From: a virus
Direction: 5' to 3' (one strand)
IMG/VR virus record: IMGVR_UViG_3300020581_000173
Location: 1-25,300 of that record
DNA length: 25,300 nucleotides
Shown here: one piece after another, positions 7,940 through 15,027 of the stretch
Position numbering within the stretch: position 1 is the stretch's first letter
Layout: the number at the start of each line of letters is the position of its first letter
Translations under genes and position numbers: made by a program
Notes under the pieces: model-generated
Told to the model about the DNA's origin: nothing
Seen by the model: the letters and a program-made list of their open reading frames with translations, nothing else
The model's database searches: none

Positions 7940-8383
7940 TTAGCTGTAATGCGAGAGGTACTTTAACGCCTTTTGGTGCCAGCGAGAAACTTCTTCGATG
8001 CGCGAGATGGCGAAATTGCATGGCGCACAGAGCAGGCCGCGTAACTTCTTCGTGCGGTGATTGTGATCGCCGCAAAGTCTAGGGATGCCGCCTTTTCTAA
8101 CAGGCTTCGCTTTGGCGCGGCAAATCGCGCAGCGGCCTTTCTGTTTGCGGAATTGCCGCTCGTACCACTCGACCGTTGCGCCGCAACTGTTTTTGAGGTT
8201 GTGGCGGCGATAAAGAGCCTTCATGCGCTCAGGATTGTCTTTCCTGAACTGGCGAGCCTTCCGTGCTTGACGTTTGAGCCAGCCTGGAATTTTGCGACGG
8301 CCTTGATAGTAAGCCGCTTGGCATGGTTTGCAGTATGCGTGATTCGCTTGCGCGGGATTCGGACACCGTGAACAAAATCGCAT
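7940..8383 (-). CDS. HNH endonuclease, endonuclease VII-like
   Basis: 147 residues. The start at 8383 is set by GGAGGAGAA just before ATG; a GTG further upstream would read through a terminator-like hairpin. The C-terminal half has the treble-clef nuclease pattern: C85-A-I-C88, D106-H-N-H109 and C119-A-P-C122 with RGLLC before it, matching recombination endonuclease VII type proteins that cut branched DNA. The N-terminus has a second cysteine set (C4, C7, C18, C21), probably another zinc site. The middle is very basic. Lying between capsid and GroES genes, it could be a resolvase for packaging, but a free-standing homing HNH endonuclease that invaded the capsid operon is an equally good reading. 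Confidence 0.85.
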   Translation of the reverse strand: MRFCSRCPNPAQANHAYCKPCQAAYYQGRRKIPGWLKRQARKARQFRKDNPERMKALYRRHNLKNSCGATVEWYERQFRKQKGRCAICRAKAKPVRKGGIPRLCGDHNHRTKKLRGLLCAPCNFAISRIEEVSRWHQKALKYLSHYS

Positions 8384-8390
8384 TTCTCCT

Positions 8391-8431
8391 CCACAGAAGG
8401 AGAAGGGCGGGAAGTCTGTGGCAACCCGCCC
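8391..8431 (-). terminator. Candidate intrinsic terminator after the capsid gene
   Basis: On the minus strand GGGCGGG (8431-8425) pairs with CCCGCCC (8411-8405) across a 13-base loop and is followed by TTCTCCTTCTG. The stem is a perfect seven pairs, but the tract has interspersed C, so it may attenuate rather than stop transcription between the abundant capsid gene and the HNH-GroES genes. Confidence 0.5.
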
Positions 8432-8472
8432 CACTCGTTAGCCCGAAGACGATCAATCTCCGGGGAAGGCTG

Positions 8473-8481
8473 ATTCTATCA
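8473..8481 (-). promoter_or_regulatory. Weak extended -10 element overlapping the capsid stop codon
   Basis: TGATAGAAT on the minus strand fits the same TGnTAGAAT pattern as the two plus-strand promoters. It could drive the HNH-GroES genes, but it lies upstream of the terminator-like hairpin and no -35 is visible. One such match is expected by chance in a window this long. Confidence 0.2.
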
Positions 8482-9807
8482 CGAATAGTACCCGCTTGGG
8501 ATTTGCGCGTTGCTGATATATGCACCAGCACGCACGTTACTATTGAATATATTAAAACTCGTGACGAAATAAAAAACCGTCGCAGCCGCGATGCCGCCGG
8601 ACCCGCCGATGACCGGGAAGATGGTCTGCCCGTTCACGTCGTAGAGGTCGCTGGCCTTCAATTCGCCGATGCCCCAATACTTGAGGCACAGCAAATCGAC
8701 GCGCCCAGGAAGCGCATGCACGCTTTTCACGATGTCATACCCGCAGAACGTCGCGGGCGTGTATTTCTTCATCATGTCCTGAGACGAGTCGCCCTTGATT
8801 TCCTGCTGATTGGTGATCGCCACCTGCACCGCAAGATTCTCGATCGCTGCAGCCTGATCGACGTTGCAGTACCAGATGGGATCGGCCAATGCGGGAGATT
8901 CAAGGCCGAGAGCGAGAGCCACTTTCGAGAGCAGCAAGCGACCGATTGCCTGCGTGATTGCGGCGCCGTTGAGGTTGACAGTGGGAGTCGAGAGACGGCC
9001 GGGATAGTTCGAGCGAGCCAAGCCGTTGAGAGTTCCAGCGTTCCCATTGACTTGATACGCGCGGATGCCCATGACCGAGCCGCCCGCCGTGCCGGGTGCT
9101 CCGTTCACGACAAGCAGATCGCCGGTGGTCGTGCCCGCCGGAAGCGCGTTCGCCGAATAGATCGTGTTGATCACGCCATCGACGTAGCTGATCTGGAACG
9201 TCCCGCGAGAGACGCCCCCGACCGACGGATATACCTGCACCATCTGATTGTCGAAAAGGGTGTTTGCGATGTTGACGATGATGTTGCTGAACGAGGGACC
9301 GGCGGGACCGCTGCCAGAGCTCGGTGTCGTCACCGTCGCGAGGATGCCAGTGCCATCCCCCTGAATGTCCGCGTCGAGGTTCGACTTGAACTGTTCAAGG
9401 GTGTGGGTGAATTCGCTGGCCTTCACCTGCACGCGCGCCTTTTTCTTGTTCTCCGTGCTCCACATCGCTTGCGCGGTGATTTCGCACGCTTCCGAGAAAG
9501 AGATGGGCGTCAGGAATTGCGCCGCATACAGCGACCCGGTGCCGCGGCCCATGTCGGCGCCATCGGCAGAGAATTGCTGGTGCGTCGAACCGGCTTGCAC
9601 GCGCATCGGAATGCGCAGCGAAGGTCGGCCCGTTGGGTCGAAGGTAGAGCCTGCACCGCCGCCTGTCGACGTGGACATCGGGATCACGCGACCGGCTTTC
9701 TTGATTCGGGTCAGGAAGGTATCCTCGGTCAGCATCAAATCGGGGATTTCTTCCCTGACTTCCTCAAGCTCGACGGCTTGGACGCTACTTTCGTTGAGTG
9801 CAGCCAT
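8479..9807 (-). CDS. Major capsid protein
   Basis: 442 residues, within the range for HK97-fold coat proteins. The N-terminus (MAALNESSVQAVELEEVREE) is helical and charged, as expected of an N-arm, followed by IPDLMLTEDTFLTRIKKAGR, a Gly/Thr-rich loop, FLTPISFSEACEITAQAMWS and a helical KARVQVKASEFTHTLEQFKS leading to NLDADIQGDGTG, the kind of long spine helix and turn found in coat proteins. The C-terminus is hydrophobic and rich in Gly. No enzymatic motif is seen. Context is decisive: it follows the portal and scaffold-like genes and precedes GroES and adaptor genes. A strong site, AAGGGG, lies about eight bases before the ATG, fitting high expression. Confidence 0.85.
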   Translation of the reverse strand: MAALNESSVQAVELEEVREEIPDLMLTEDTFLTRIKKAGRVIPMSTSTGGGAGSTFDPTGRPSLRIPMRVQAGSTHQQFSADGADMGRGTGSLYAAQFLTPISFSEACEITAQAMWSTENKKKARVQVKASEFTHTLEQFKSNLDADIQGDGTGILATVTTPSSGSGPAGPSFSNIIVNIANTLFDNQMVQVYPSVGGVSRGTFQISYVDGVINTIYSANALPAGTTTGDLLVVNGAPGTAGGSVMGIRAYQVNGNAGTLNGLARSNYPGRLSTPTVNLNGAAITQAIGRLLLSKVALALGLESPALADPIWYCNVDQAAAIENLAVQVAITNQQEIKGDSSQDMMKKYTPATFCGYDIVKSVHALPGRVDLLCLKYWGIGELKASDLYDVNGQTIFPVIGGSGGIAAATVFYFVTSFNIFNSNVRAGAYISNAQIPSGYYS

Positions 9808-9895
9808 AGGCTGCCCCCTTGTGTGAGCTTATTCCGTGCGGTTTTGCGGTCCTGTCCGCCGGCTTCGCCTCTGCCGTGTGATGGTAGGAATAGCG

Positions 9896-9911
9896 GTCAT
9901 CCGTAGATGAC
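9896..9911. other. Perfect six-pair hairpin upstream of the capsid gene
   Basis: GTCATC and GATGAC surround the loop CGTA. There is no T-run on either side, so it is not an intrinsic terminator. It could be an operator-like palindrome or an RNA structure in the capsid leader, about 90 bases before the start codon. Confidence 0.35.
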
Positions 9912-9995
9912 TTACTGCATCTCGTTCGCGGCGAGCAGGTTACGCGGGTTTAACGACGACGCGACCGTCGGCTGCTCGATTCGGAACGAAGAAAT

Positions 9996-10011
9996 TGTTT
10001 CACGTGGAACG
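9996..10011. promoter_or_regulatory. parS: parS-like ParB-binding site
   Basis: The plus strand reads TGTTTCACGTGGAACG and its complement CGTTCCACGTGAAACA. This agrees with the Bacillus subtilis parS sequence TGTTCCACGTGAAACA in 15 of 16 positions, and the central CACGTG palindrome and flanking GTT/AAC are intact. ParB proteins of most bacterial phyla recognise this site near the chromosome origin. It lies directly beside the stop codon of the 65-residue gene in non-coding DNA. No second copy was found; the two other CACGTG words near 6726 and 24123 lack the flanks. Confidence 0.7.
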
Positions 10012-10209
10012 TCAGACGGAATACGTCGAGGTCGCGGAGATAGTCGCTGTTTTCGTTCCGACCGTCACCGAGCCGCTTCCGCCACAAGCGTTCGTCTCCA
10101 CAGCGGCCTTGACCAGTGCCGCGATTTTCCCCGCGAGTTCCGTTTGCTTTTCCTCAGGGATTGGGTCTTTGTGACTGACGCCGCCGCTAAAGCTGAGTGA
10201 CATAACCAT
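10012..10209 (-). CDS. Small hypothetical protein before the capsid gene (65 aa)
   Basis: The product starts MVMSLSFSGGVSHKDPIPEE, has a short amphipathic helix around ELAGKIAALVKAAVE and a Gly/Thr-rich beta tail. A second Met at residue 3 is an alternative start. It begins five bases after the scaffold gene stop, with GGTGA as a weak ribosome binding site. No membrane segment or catalytic motif is visible. Its place between scaffold and capsid genes resembles capsid decoration or minor head genes, but its size gives no firm assignment. Confidence 0.6.
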   Translation of the reverse strand: MVMSLSFSGGVSHKDPIPEEKQTELAGKIAALVKAAVETNACGGSGSVTVGTKTATISATSTYSV

Positions 10210-10213
10210 CGCT

Positions 10214-11530
10214 TCACCATTTCGCTTTCTTGCCGTTCTTGAGCCACGCCTCGCCGTGCCCGTTGCGGCTCGACAAAAACGTCGCCATCTCTGTGCGGCG
10301 GAAGTCTACATCAGAAGTTTTGGGAACGCCAGTGGTGACGACATCACCGCCGCCGCGGTTGTTTCCGCCAGCGTCGCGGCGAACGCCAGTGCCACCGCCC
10401 CCAGGCCGTCCCGTCGGACGCAAGCCGAAGTCTTTCACGACCTGCTTGATGGCCTTCGGCAGATACTTGTACGCGGCCTTCGTGACAAACGAGACGGCCC
10501 GCGCGCGGTCCCCGGACTTCATCACGCCTTCATATTGCCGAGAGTAGTTCGGGTCCGCGGCCACGAGGCGCTTCAATTCGCGGTTGATTTCGCCGCGCAT
10601 GCGATTCGCGGTGCCGCTTGGCACCTTGAACACTTTCATGGCCCGTAGTTCGTCACGCAGGAGCCGGTTGGTTTCATTCGTGACCTGCGTGTTGACGTCG
10701 ACGCGCACGCCGCTCTTGAACGTCTCAAGGTTCTTGGCCTCGATCGATTGCTCGCGTTCGTCGAGTTCATGCGAGCGCGAAGCGTACGGGTCAGTCTTGG
10801 CGTTGGCGCCGAGCCGCTTCGCATCGCCGAGAAACTTCGCGACGGCGTTGAATGCCTCGACCGCATCCTCGGGCTTCTTCGCTTCGAGCGCCTTGCCGAG
10901 TTGACTCATCGCGCCAAAGACACCGAAGCGCTCGAGGGTCTTTGTGAGCACGTAACTCGAGACGTGCTCGAAGCGTTCCTCGTCGAGCTTTTCGAGCGTG
11001 TCCAGCATCGGCACGATGGAGCGCTTGAAGCCGTCAGGGAAGTCCTTCGACCATCCCTGAATCGTCGCGGGATCGCCGCGCTCGAGCCCTCGCTCAAATT
11101 GCTTGCCGGCCTCGAGGTCTTCGGCCATCTGCGCGATGCCTTCGACGCCACCGTGCGCTTCAATTGTCTCGAGCGTGCTTGCGATGTTCTGCAGCCCGCC
11201 CATCTCGTTCACCTTTTGGCGGGTGAAGAGCGCGCCAGTGATTTCCTTCTCAAATTTCGGGAAGCGCTTGGCGAAGTCCGGGTCTTTCGATGTGATTTCG
11301 CGGACGGCCTTGCGAACGTCTAGCGGGAGCCTGCGCCGGTCGCCTTCAGTATCTTCCTCGCGGCGTTCTCCATGCTCTTCCTCTTCACCGCCTTCGCGTT
11401 CACCGCCGCCGGTTTCGTCGCCAGTGTCGCCGCCTTGGTCGTGTAACTCTTCCTCACCGCCGCCGGCGCCGCCATCATCCCCGCCGCCACCTGCGCCGTC
11501 TTCGATTATGATTGCGCCTTCATCGTCCAT
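10214..11530 (-). CDS. Scaffolding-like protein
   Basis: 438 residues. The first 65 residues are extremely acidic and Gly-rich (runs of GGEEE, EEEE and DGAGGGG), the middle is predominantly charged helix (KFEKEITGALFTRQKVNEMG; DEREQSIEAKNLETFKSGVR), and the C-terminus is basic and Gly-rich (GRPGGGGTGVRRDAGGNNRG). An acidic, helical, repetitive protein between portal and capsid genes is the standard pattern of a phage scaffold that guides capsid assembly inside the head. There is no protease motif, so it is probably not a fused protease-scaffold. AGGAG precedes the ATG by seven bases and the start lies inside the upstream 73-residue gene. The assignment rests on composition and position, as scaffolds diverge too far for sequence recognition. 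Confidence 0.7.
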   Translation of the reverse strand: MDDEGAIIIEDGAGGGGDDGGAGGGEEELHDQGGDTGDETGGGEREGGEEEEHGERREEDTEGDRRRLPLDVRKAVREITSKDPDFAKRFPKFEKEITGALFTRQKVNEMGGLQNIASTLETIEAHGGVEGIAQMAEDLEAGKQFERGLERGDPATIQGWSKDFPDGFKRSIVPMLDTLEKLDEERFEHVSSYVLTKTLERFGVFGAMSQLGKALEAKKPEDAVEAFNAVAKFLGDAKRLGANAKTDPYASRSHELDEREQSIEAKNLETFKSGVRVDVNTQVTNETNRLLRDELRAMKVFKVPSGTANRMRGEINRELKRLVAADPNYSRQYEGVMKSGDRARAVSFVTKAAYKYLPKAIKQVVKDFGLRPTGRPGGGGTGVRRDAGGNNRGGGDVVTTGVPKTSDVDFRRTEMATFLSSRNGHGEAWLKNGKKAKW

Positions 11531-11741
11531 TTGCTTTCTCCTGTTCCTGTTCTGGCTCTTCCTGATTCATCCCGATGCTCAACGACGTGCCGTACCACTT
11601 CTCGCGGGCACGCGATGCTTTGTCGAATGCCGCGAGACAATCGGTCAAGAATTCCGCCAAGATAAAATCTGGCGTATTTGAGCCGTTTTCTGCGCTGCAT
11701 CGATTGATTGCGTGCTCCACTTCTTTGCGTAGGTCGCTCAC
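11520..11741 (-). CDS. Small conserved phage protein (73 aa)
   Basis: The start is GTG at 11741 overlapping the portal stop, with AGGAG seven bases upstream. It contains INRCSAENGSNTPDFILAEF followed by LTDCLAAFDKASRAREKWYG, a pattern I recall from unnamed small proteins of many tailed phages. It is helical, with a Glu/Gln-rich tail (EEPEQEQEKANGR) whose codons also carry the ribosome binding site of the scaffold gene. Overlaps on both sides show tight coupling to portal and scaffold synthesis. Its function is unknown. Confidence 0.78.
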   Translation of the reverse strand: MSDLRKEVEHAINRCSAENGSNTPDFILAEFLTDCLAAFDKASRAREKWYGTSLSIGMNQEEPEQEQEKANGR

Positions 11742-14233
11742 GTTGTCGCTCCTGTACCCTGATTTGCACCCGTTCCTGATCCGGGTGAAGCCTGTTTCGC
11801 GGCGGCCGCTTGTGCGGCTTTTGCATCCTCTTCCACTTTTTGCTTCGCGAGTTCCTGTTCGAGATCGGCCTGCTGAATGTGGATGCCAGCCTGCGCAAGC
11901 ATCTGCACTTTGGCATCGGTCGATTCGAGGTCTTTATAATTGATCGACTCACCCGGCGGCTTGTTCTGCGCGGCGCTCGCCGCGGCCTGCGCGATGGCGG
12001 CCATGTGTTCATCGTAGTGAAGCTCGAGATTCTGCCAGCCCTTCGGATTGGGCGGCGCGGCCTTCATCTTCATGCCTTCCTGTTCGCTCGCGAAGGTAAG
12101 AATCGCGGCAACCTCGAAGGCGTGATTGTCGAGCTTGCCGATGGGCACGCTCGAAACAAACGGCTTAATGCCCTGCACCCTTTGCTGCGCCAGTTGCAGG
12201 ACCGGCGGCGGTGCGCCGCTGGCCACAAGGCGCTTCAACTGCACCGCGATCGCTTGCGCGATGGGATTCGGCATCGGCTCGGAGTTCAGCAATTCCTTGA
12301 TTTCAATCAGTTGCTTGCGCTCGGATGAGGCTTCGGGAATGACGAGTTCCGGCGTGCCCGTCTTGTCCTTCATCGTCAGTTGATTTTTCGGGAGCGCGAT
12401 GATCTTGGCGATGATCGGATTCTTCGTCGCTTCGGCGCGCAGCGCGGTCCACATCGCGCGCACCATCGTCCAAGACTCAGGAATGCTCTCATCGGTTTCC
12501 GAGAAGCATTTCACATTCCCCTTGAGGTCGTCCGGGTCGATTTCGAGATATTCCTTGTTGCCGTTTCCGGTGTCAAGTTCGCCCGAAAACTTCCCGATCT
12601 GATATTGCCCGACGCCCATCACGGCTTGCCGCATCATCCGCGCGTAGCCGCCTTTGATCGACCGCCAAGTGAGCCCGATGCGGCCGAGCGCCTGATCGCG
12701 CTGCGCGTCGATGCCGCGGGCGGTGTCGTTCGATTTCGTGTCGCCGCCGAAGAGCGCAGGGAACGCGCCGCAAAGGAACTGCGAGAATTCGCCGAAGAGT
12801 TTCTCGATGTAAACGAGCAAGCCCTCGGCGAGTTGAATCTGCGGCTCGGCCCAGAAGTTATCGGCAATCGCTTTACCTTCGGGCGGTGGCGGTGCCTTGA
12901 TGTATTGGCCAGGAGCGCGTGCTGTGGCCTCAAGCCCGGGCAGATCAATCTTCGGCGATGCCCAGATGCGCGGGATTAGGTGCATGAACGACTGATGCAC
13001 GAGGTCCATGCAGTCGTTCAATTTCTGCTGAATCGAAACGAGCGGATAGCCGAGCGATGGCCGGTGCATGCCGTTGCCCGGGCGCGCGTGGAACAGCGTC
13101 CAGTGCTCATCCATCGACTCGTTGCGGGCCTCGACGACCTTCGTCCCGACCATCGTGATCATGCAGCCCTTCGGGAAGGTGTCGATGAGCCATTGGACGA
13201 GCTCGTCTTTGTTGTCGTCGGCGTCCTTGCCTTTGTTGAGCGCCTCGAAAAACGACGGGCGGCACCAGGTCAACTGCTCGGTGGCGTTATAGTTCTGCGC
13301 ATCGTTCGTCATGTTCGACGGACGCATGCCCATGTTGACCGACACGCGCGCGAGCCGGACGTAATCGCTCTGCGCGGTCGGCGCCGCCGACGCTACGATG
13401 TCTTTCGCGAAGTCGGGGTATTTCGTTTTCAGACGCGCGACGTCGTGCTCCTGCGAGAATTGCAGGTAGTCGCACTCGTCGAGCGTCTTCTTCTGAATCG
13501 GGAGCTTTGTCTCGAGGACGCCATACGCCTCGATGACTTGCTGCGACCGCGGCTCGCGAATTCCGCCGAGCGCGTCGTTTTCCTCGAAATAGGACAGCGC
13601 GGGATCGGCGTCCGAGGTCGTCCAGCCGAAGCGCTGCGCGTCGATGATGTGATGCGTGTAGAGAAGTGCGCGGCCATCGGTCCACAAATAATCGACGAGA
13701 TCCGCCTGCAGCGTGAGCATGTCGTTGGCACGCTCGAGCAGCTTGCGGGCGGTGTCGGCTTTTTCACTCGCCGTGATGTCGCTCGGATTCGACGGGTCTT
13801 CCGCCTCGAAGCGCACCGAAGGCAGGCCGGCGGTAAGCGCGGCCTCGATGGTGTCGGCGAAGGCGAGATAGATGTTGGTTTCTTTTTGTCCGCTGTCGTC
13901 GTACGACTGGCCGCCGACGAGCACTTGATTCGCGGTCGTGTACGTTCCGTTTTTGTTTTCGAGTAGGTATTGATTGCCGCGCTTGAAGTACCGTTGCTTC
14001 CAAGCGTCGCGGACTTCGATGCGGTACGAGGTTAGATCGCGCTGCGAGGCTTCCTTCGCCAGTTCCTCGAGCGCGCCCTTTTGTTCGTCGCTGAGATCGT
14101 CGAGGTCGATGCGGTCGTCGGTCGCGTCTACCGGACAAAACTCTCCGGGCATCGCTTCGCCGAATTCCGCTTCGAGCGATTCGTCCTGTTCTTCTGGCGG
14201 CGCGTCTTGATCGAGAAGTTCGGTGTCGGCCAT
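11738..14233 (-). CDS. Portal protein
   Basis: 831 residues, the large size seen in many podovirus-type portals. The N-terminus is acidic (DQDAPPEEQDESLEAEFGEA), followed by WKQRYFKRGNQYLLENKNGT, a segment typical of where portal cores begin; the middle has alternating helices and strands (LLYTHHIIDAQRFGW; DLVHQSFMHLIPRIWASPKI; DAQRDQALGRIGLTWRS). The C-terminus is a long coiled coil (LAQAGIHIQQADLEQELAKQ followed by KVEEDAKAAQAAAA) ending in a Gly/Thr tail. The portal forms the twelve-subunit channel through which the terminase drives DNA and to which the tail attaches. It sits between the terminase-linked small genes and the scaffold and capsid genes. The ribosome binding site is weak, behind a short AT-rich gap. 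Confidence 0.88.
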   Translation of the reverse strand: MADTELLDQDAPPEEQDESLEAEFGEAMPGEFCPVDATDDRIDLDDLSDEQKGALEELAKEASQRDLTSYRIEVRDAWKQRYFKRGNQYLLENKNGTYTTANQVLVGGQSYDDSGQKETNIYLAFADTIEAALTAGLPSVRFEAEDPSNPSDITASEKADTARKLLERANDMLTLQADLVDYLWTDGRALLYTHHIIDAQRFGWTTSDADPALSYFEENDALGGIREPRSQQVIEAYGVLETKLPIQKKTLDECDYLQFSQEHDVARLKTKYPDFAKDIVASAAPTAQSDYVRLARVSVNMGMRPSNMTNDAQNYNATEQLTWCRPSFFEALNKGKDADDNKDELVQWLIDTFPKGCMITMVGTKVVEARNESMDEHWTLFHARPGNGMHRPSLGYPLVSIQQKLNDCMDLVHQSFMHLIPRIWASPKIDLPGLEATARAPGQYIKAPPPPEGKAIADNFWAEPQIQLAEGLLVYIEKLFGEFSQFLCGAFPALFGGDTKSNDTARGIDAQRDQALGRIGLTWRSIKGGYARMMRQAVMGVGQYQIGKFSGELDTGNGNKEYLEIDPDDLKGNVKCFSETDESIPESWTMVRAMWTALRAEATKNPIIAKIIALPKNQLTMKDKTGTPELVIPEASSERKQLIEIKELLNSEPMPNPIAQAIAVQLKRLVASGAPPPVLQLAQQRVQGIKPFVSSVPIGKLDNHAFEVAAILTFASEQEGMKMKAAPPNPKGWQNLELHYDEHMAAIAQAAASAAQNKPPGESINYKDLESTDAKVQMLAQAGIHIQQADLEQELAKQKVEEDAKAAQAAAAKQASPGSGTGANQGTGATT

Positions 14234-14383
14234 ATACTTTAGTGCAAACTATTTTCGCTCTGTTTACGACAAACTAACGCCAGCCGCTAAGTCTTGTGGA
14301 ATCAACAAAAAGCTCTAAGCCCCCTACCTCGTGCCAAAACCGTTCGCTCCGCAGCGCCAGCCTAATGCGCGCCAGTGCCCATC
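14234..14383. other. Non-coding gap with AT-rich leader before portal
   Basis: These 150 bases hold no supported gene. The 50 bases next to the portal start are markedly AT-rich for this genome and read on the minus strand TTAGTTTGTCGTAAAC and TAGTTTGCACTAAAGTATATG, so a portal promoter is plausible, but no clear -35/-10 pair stands out. A 63-codon minus-strand frame at 14274-14465 overlaps the better-supported gene at 14384-14545 and is not called. Confidence 0.4.
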
Positions 14384-14545
14384 TCAGGATGCCTTCGCTC
14401 TGGCGTAGGAATGCCGCAATCCACGCTTTTCGGGCAGCGTCTTGAAATTTGTCGCGGCGCTCCACTCTGCGAGCTTTTTCTTGCCGCCGACTTTCTCCGG
14501 GTGCGCGTAGAGAAAGCGTTGCTGCGCTTTGGACTCGAAAGGCAT
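14384..14545 (-). CDS. Very small conserved phage protein (53 aa)
   Basis: Reading the minus strand from ATG at 14545 gives MPFESKAQQRFLYAHPEKVG, then GKKKLAEWSAATNFKTLPEK and a basic end with a TGA at 14384. The opening M-P-F-x-S-K-x-Q-Q-R-F and the later W-x-x-x-T-x-F-K-x-L-P-E are familiar from minute phage proteins of unknown role. The start lies four bases after the stop of the upstream membrane protein gene. Strongly basic with no cysteine or membrane segment, it may bind nucleic acid. Confidence 0.7.
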   Translation of the reverse strand: MPFESKAQQRFLYAHPEKVGGKKKLAEWSAATNFKTLPEKRGLRHSYARAKAS

Positions 14546-14549
14546 GGCG

Positions 14550-14708
14550 CTAGAAAAATGTCGAGAGTACCCAGAAGAACAAACCCATCGCGATCAGCTT
14601 CGTGCGGTACGGCTCAACCGGCGCAGGCCAGCCAAAGCCCGCGATGGCGAACAGCACGAGCGCAAGCACGACGAAGATGAGTTCAAGTGCTGCGGGGTGT
14701 TTTGTCAT
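14550..14708 (-). CDS. Tiny two-helix membrane protein (52 aa)
   Basis: The start ATG at 14708 has a textbook AGGAGG six bases upstream. Helix one is about residues 8-25 (ELIFVVLALVLFAIAGFG), then a short PAPVEPYRTK loop and a second helix (LIAMGLFFWVLSTFF) reaching the C-terminus. It overlaps the stop of the 40-residue gene by four bases. I recall similar two-helix proteins in phage genomes without known function. Holin, antiholin or superinfection-related roles are possible; nothing in the sequence decides. Confidence 0.75.
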   Translation of the reverse strand: MTKHPAALELIFVVLALVLFAIAGFGWPAPVEPYRTKLIAMGLFFWVLSTFF

Positions 14709-14827
14709 TTTGTTCCTCCTAAAATCCATTCGCGGCGGTTGCAGGAATACGCGAGCAGCCAAGCGGCGCCGGCGATGAGTCCCATCAAGAGCGCGATGCG
14801 CGAGATGCGCCAGTCGGCCTCTTTCAT
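14705..14827 (-). CDS. Minute membrane protein (40 aa)
   Basis: From ATG at 14827 the frame reads MKEADWRISRIALLMGLIAG, continues AAWLLAYSCNRREWILGGTK and stops in the ATGA overlap with the next gene. One hydrophobic helix spans about residues 10-27, with charged residues on both sides and a single Cys at 29. That Cys is not in a good lipobox (A-Y-S before it), so a lipoprotein is unlikely. Its start overlaps the stop of the upstream 62-residue gene by four bases, and its last codons contain the AGGAGG used by the next gene, so the three are translated as a coupled set. Confidence 0.65.
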   Translation of the reverse strand: MKEADWRISRIALLMGLIAGAAWLLAYSCNRREWILGGTK

Positions 14828-15012
14828 GGTGTCGCCGACTTAATCGTGATGAATTGGTAGATGACGTGTACCAGCCACATGATCACGCCGAGAACGATGA
14901 ACCAAGTGAGCGTCTTGCGCATTTGCTCGGTCATCGGTTTGTTGATCAGAAAAAGCATGACGCCCATGACGATTAGAACATCGATGATTAACAGGAATTC
15001 GCCCGATCCCAT
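14824..15012 (-). CDS. Small two-helix membrane protein, holin-like (62 aa)
   Basis: The product MGSGEFLLIIDVLIVMGVML has helix one at about residues 5-23, a short basic loop (NKPMTEQMRKT) and helix two at about 36-54 (TWFIVLGVIMWLVHVIYQFI). A positively charged loop favours both ends outside the cytoplasm by the positive-inside rule. GAGGG lies five to six bases before ATG. It lies 15 bases after the coiled-coil gene and overlaps the next membrane gene. The size and two-helix layout match class II holins, but no endolysin accompanies it, so the name is only a suggestion. Confidence 0.75.
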   Translation of the reverse strand: MGSGEFLLIIDVLIVMGVMLFLINKPMTEQMRKTLTWFIVLGVIMWLVHVIYQFITIKSATP

Positions 15013-15027
15013 GCAGTCCCTCGACCA

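Larger units (their letters stand above)
9808..10011. other. Longest non-coding gap of the structural region
   Basis: These 204 bases between the 65-residue gene and the capsid gene hold no supported reading frame. They contain a parS-like site at the right end, a perfect hairpin in the middle and the capsid ribosome binding site at the left end. No convincing sigma-70 promoter for the capsid gene is seen, although one would be expected here. Confidence 0.6.

Noticed and set aside
8323-9906. A 527-codon plus-strand frame opposite the capsid gene
   Set aside because: It is antisense to the well-supported capsid gene, is Arg/His/Asp-rich without any domain pattern, and such long antisense frames are common in GC-rich coding DNA.
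12980-13966. A 328-codon plus-strand frame opposite the portal gene
   Set aside because: Composition is Arg/Val/His-rich and non-protein-like; it mirrors the codon bias of the portal gene on the other strand.
14274-14465. A 63-codon minus-strand frame
   Set aside because: It overlaps, in another frame, the better 53-residue gene at 14384-14545, which has a familiar phage N-terminus and fits the gene spacing.
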